Origin: Clostridia bacterium
GTDB lineage: Bacteria; Bacillota; Clostridia; Christensenellales; UBA1242
Length of the DNA: 24,717 nt
Reading direction: 5' to 3'
Assembly (NCBI GenBank): GCA_017503445.1
Contig: JAFVTB010000131.1
Location: 1 to 24,717, forward strand
Position numbers and translations under genes: made by a program. The notes under the pieces are model-generated. The model was not told the origin of the DNA. It worked only from the letters and a program-made list of their open reading frames with translations, and did not search any database. The first letter of the stretch is position 1; the number at the start of each line of letters is the position of its first letter. This document shows, piece after piece, positions 23,314 through 24,717 of the stretch.

Positions 23314-23335
23314 CCCTTTTTCAAGGGTTTTTTTT
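23314..23335 (+). terminator. Intrinsic terminator, possibly bidirectional
   Basis: CCCTT pairs with AAGGG (23314-23318 with 23323-23327) and is flanked by eight A residues on the left and eight T residues on the right, directly after the stop at 23307. Confidence 0.85.
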
Positions 23336-23424
23336 GTTAGGATATTTTTTTTGTTGGGATATAACAAAATCAATAAAATTTTATTTTTTAATCAAAATAT
23401 TAAAATTTAATTAATTTTTATTTA

Positions 23425-23457
23425 AAACAAATAAATTTTTTAATAAAATATTTGTTT
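23425..23457 (-). terminator. Weak hairpin after the aldehyde dehydrogenase gene
   Basis: AAACAAATA pairs with TATTTGTTT (23425-23433 with 23449-23457) with a 15-nt loop, right after the stop codon. It has only two C-G pairs and no clean T run. The surrounding gap 23336-23458 is almost pure A/T and shows nothing else. Confidence 0.3.
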
Positions 23458-23458
23458 A

Positions 23459-24717
23459 TTATTTTAAAATATTTTTTAATGTAATTGTTTTTGTGCGGGT
23501 CATTTCATCAAAGGTTGACATCACGCCCTCGCCACCAATGCCAGAAAATTTATATCCGCCAAATGGCATTTCAAAACTTCTGTGGAAGCTTGCGCCGTTA
23601 ATAACCACGCCGCCGCATTCAAGTGCATTGGCAACCTTCAGGGCTTTTGAACTGTCTTTTGTGAAAATGCAGCCGCAAAGCCCAAATTTTGAATTATTTG
23701 CAATTTCAATGGCTTCTTCAATCGTTGAAAATTCAATGATTGGCACAACAGGGCCAAAAATTTCCTCATCACTTGCAACATCGGCTGTGGTTGGCACATT
23801 ATCAATAATTGTTGCAGGGATAAACGCGCCATTGCGCTTGCCGCCCAGCACAATTTTTCCGCCTTGCGCCACAACATCTTTGATTTGATGTTCAACATGA
23901 ATGGCATCTTCGGTTGAAATCAATGTGCCAAGGTCAACATCGGTCATTGGGTCGCCTTGCTTAAGTTTTTTAAGGTGAGCGGTCAGCTTTTTCACAAATT
24001 CTTTATGTATGCCTTTTTGAACCAAAAAGCGCTTGCTTGCACAGCACACTTGCCCAGTGTTATACATTCTGCCCCAAACGGTTTCTTCAACCGCAAGGTC
24101 AATATCTGCATCATCGCAAACAATAAATGCATCGTTGCCGCCAAGTTCAAGTGAAGTGTGCGCAAGTTTTTCTGCCGCATATTTTGCGGTGATAATGCCA
24201 ACTTCGGTGCTGCCCGTGAATGTGATCTTGTCCACAAGTGGGTGTTTTGAAAGTGCCGCGCCACACACGCTTCCGCGCCCAGTGACAATTTGAATTGCGC
24301 CTTTCGTGATACCCGTTTGGCAAAGAAGGTCCGTCAGCATCACAAGTGTGCTTGGGTTTTGGTGCGGCGGCTTAACAATCACGCTATTGCCTGCAAGCAG
24401 TGCCGGTGCAACCTTTTGGTCAAACAAATCGCAAGGGAAGTTGAATGGAATAATTGCTGCAACCACGCCAAGCGGTTCGCGCTGGGTGAACTGAAGGTTG
24501 TTTTCTTGGCCTGCTTCTGTGCCATACGGAATCACATTGCCATAAAGGTGCTTTGCTTTTTCCATAAACGCTTCAAACCCGATGCGGATATTTGCAATTT
24601 CTGCCTTTGCTTGCTTAAGCGGCTTGCCTGTTTCAAGGCAAAGTGTTTTTGCAAGCGCGTTTTTGTTTTTGTCCACAAGATTTAAAAACTCTTTTAAGTA
24701 TTCCACTTTTTGCCAAA
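23459..24717 (-). CDS. NAD(P)-dependent aldehyde dehydrogenase, 5' end cut by window
   Basis: The frame is open through the right edge, so the N-terminus is missing; the GTG at 24706 inside it is not the likely start, since the residues before it (LAKVEYLKEF) continue the family's first helix. Visible parts: IPFNFPCDLFDQKVAPAL, VKPPHQNP (cofactor lysine), FTGSTEVG, SLELGGNDAF with the general-base Glu, NTGQVCCASKR with the catalytic Cys (plus 24044-24046), EEIFGPVVPI and FGGYKFSGIGGEG. These give a PF00171 class enzyme that oxidises an aldehyde to an acid, close in style to succinate-semialdehyde or lactaldehyde dehydrogenases. The substrate cannot be fixed. About 50 residues are probably missing. 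No partner gene is visible. Confidence 0.93.
   Translation of the reverse strand, partial: WQKVEYLKEFLNLVDKNKNALAKTLCLETGKPLKQAKAEIANIRIGFEAFMEKAKHLYGNVIPYGTEAGQENNLQFTQREPLGVVAAIIPFNFPCDLFDQKVAPALLAGNSVIVKPPHQNPSTLVMLTDLLCQTGITKGAIQIVTGRGSVCGAALSKHPLVDKITFTGSTEVGIITAKYAAEKLAHTSLELGGNDAFIVCDDADIDLAVEETVWGRMYNTGQVCCASKRFLVQKGIHKEFVKKLTAHLKKLKQGDPMTDVDLGTLISTEDAIHVEHQIKDVVAQGGKIVLGGKRNGAFIPATIIDNVPTTADVASDEEIFGPVVPIIEFSTIEEAIEIANNSKFGLCGCIFTKDSSKALKVANALECGGVVINGASFHRSFEMPFGGYKFSGIGGEGVMSTFDEMTRTKTITLKNILK

Overview
The window reads as chromosomal DNA from an uncultured, AT-rich, Gram-positive-type anaerobe, most likely a gut Clostridia-like member of the Bacillota. This rests on the type IV pilus genes lacking an outer-membrane secretin, BspA-type and InlB-type surface proteins, a DegV protein, consensus SigA-like promoters (TTGACA, 17 bp, TATAAT, often with TGa just upstream of the -10), AGGAGG ribosome sites and normal use of TGA as stop. 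The placement is an inference; no taxonomic marker gene is present.

Layout. 1-2417, minus strand: the 5' part of a degV gene, then a three-gene overlapping operon (AbrB-type regulator, ABC ATPase, ABC-2 permease). 2473-2563: a GC-rich cloverleaf-like inverted-repeat element. 2686-6264: a very large secreted and membrane-anchored surface protein. 6412-14781: a type IV pilus locus. It has a strongly promoted monocistronic giant pilin of 636 residues, then an operon of a minor pilin, a PilM-like protein, a minor pilin, a PilX/GspK-like protein, prepilin peptidase PilD, a second cloverleaf element, PilC and the assembly ATPase PilB. 14856-17966, minus, convergent: a membrane-anchored InlB-repeat/transglutaminase-like protein. 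18092-20288: tRNA-Leu, a PLP enzyme of the YnbB/methionine gamma-lyase-like family, and a PnuC-like transporter. 20368-22143, minus: a BspA-type leucine-rich lipoprotein. 22271-22343, minus: tRNA-Arg. 22501-23307: a membrane protein of unknown function. 23459 to the right edge, minus: an aldehyde dehydrogenase cut by the window end.

How it fits together. The middle 20 kb is devoted to the cell surface: three different InlB-repeat proteins, one pilin with a GLUG-like adhesin body, and a compact pilus assembly set. No pilN, pilO or pilT gene is seen here. PilD would process the four prepilin-like proteins, PilB and PilC would drive assembly, and the PilM-like protein would connect PilB to the membrane.

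The most unusual items are: the two cloverleaf elements, which share a zero-gap four-way-junction design but have different arm sequences; the giant GLUG pilin; the pilus operon that seems to start as a leaderless mRNA; a PLP enzyme with His where the family has its Schiff-base Lys; and a tRNA-Arg whose probable 5' leader carries 12 nt complementary to the tRNA itself. No CRISPR array, insertion sequence, transposase, integrase or phage gene was seen. No gene-free stretch exceeds 300 bases.
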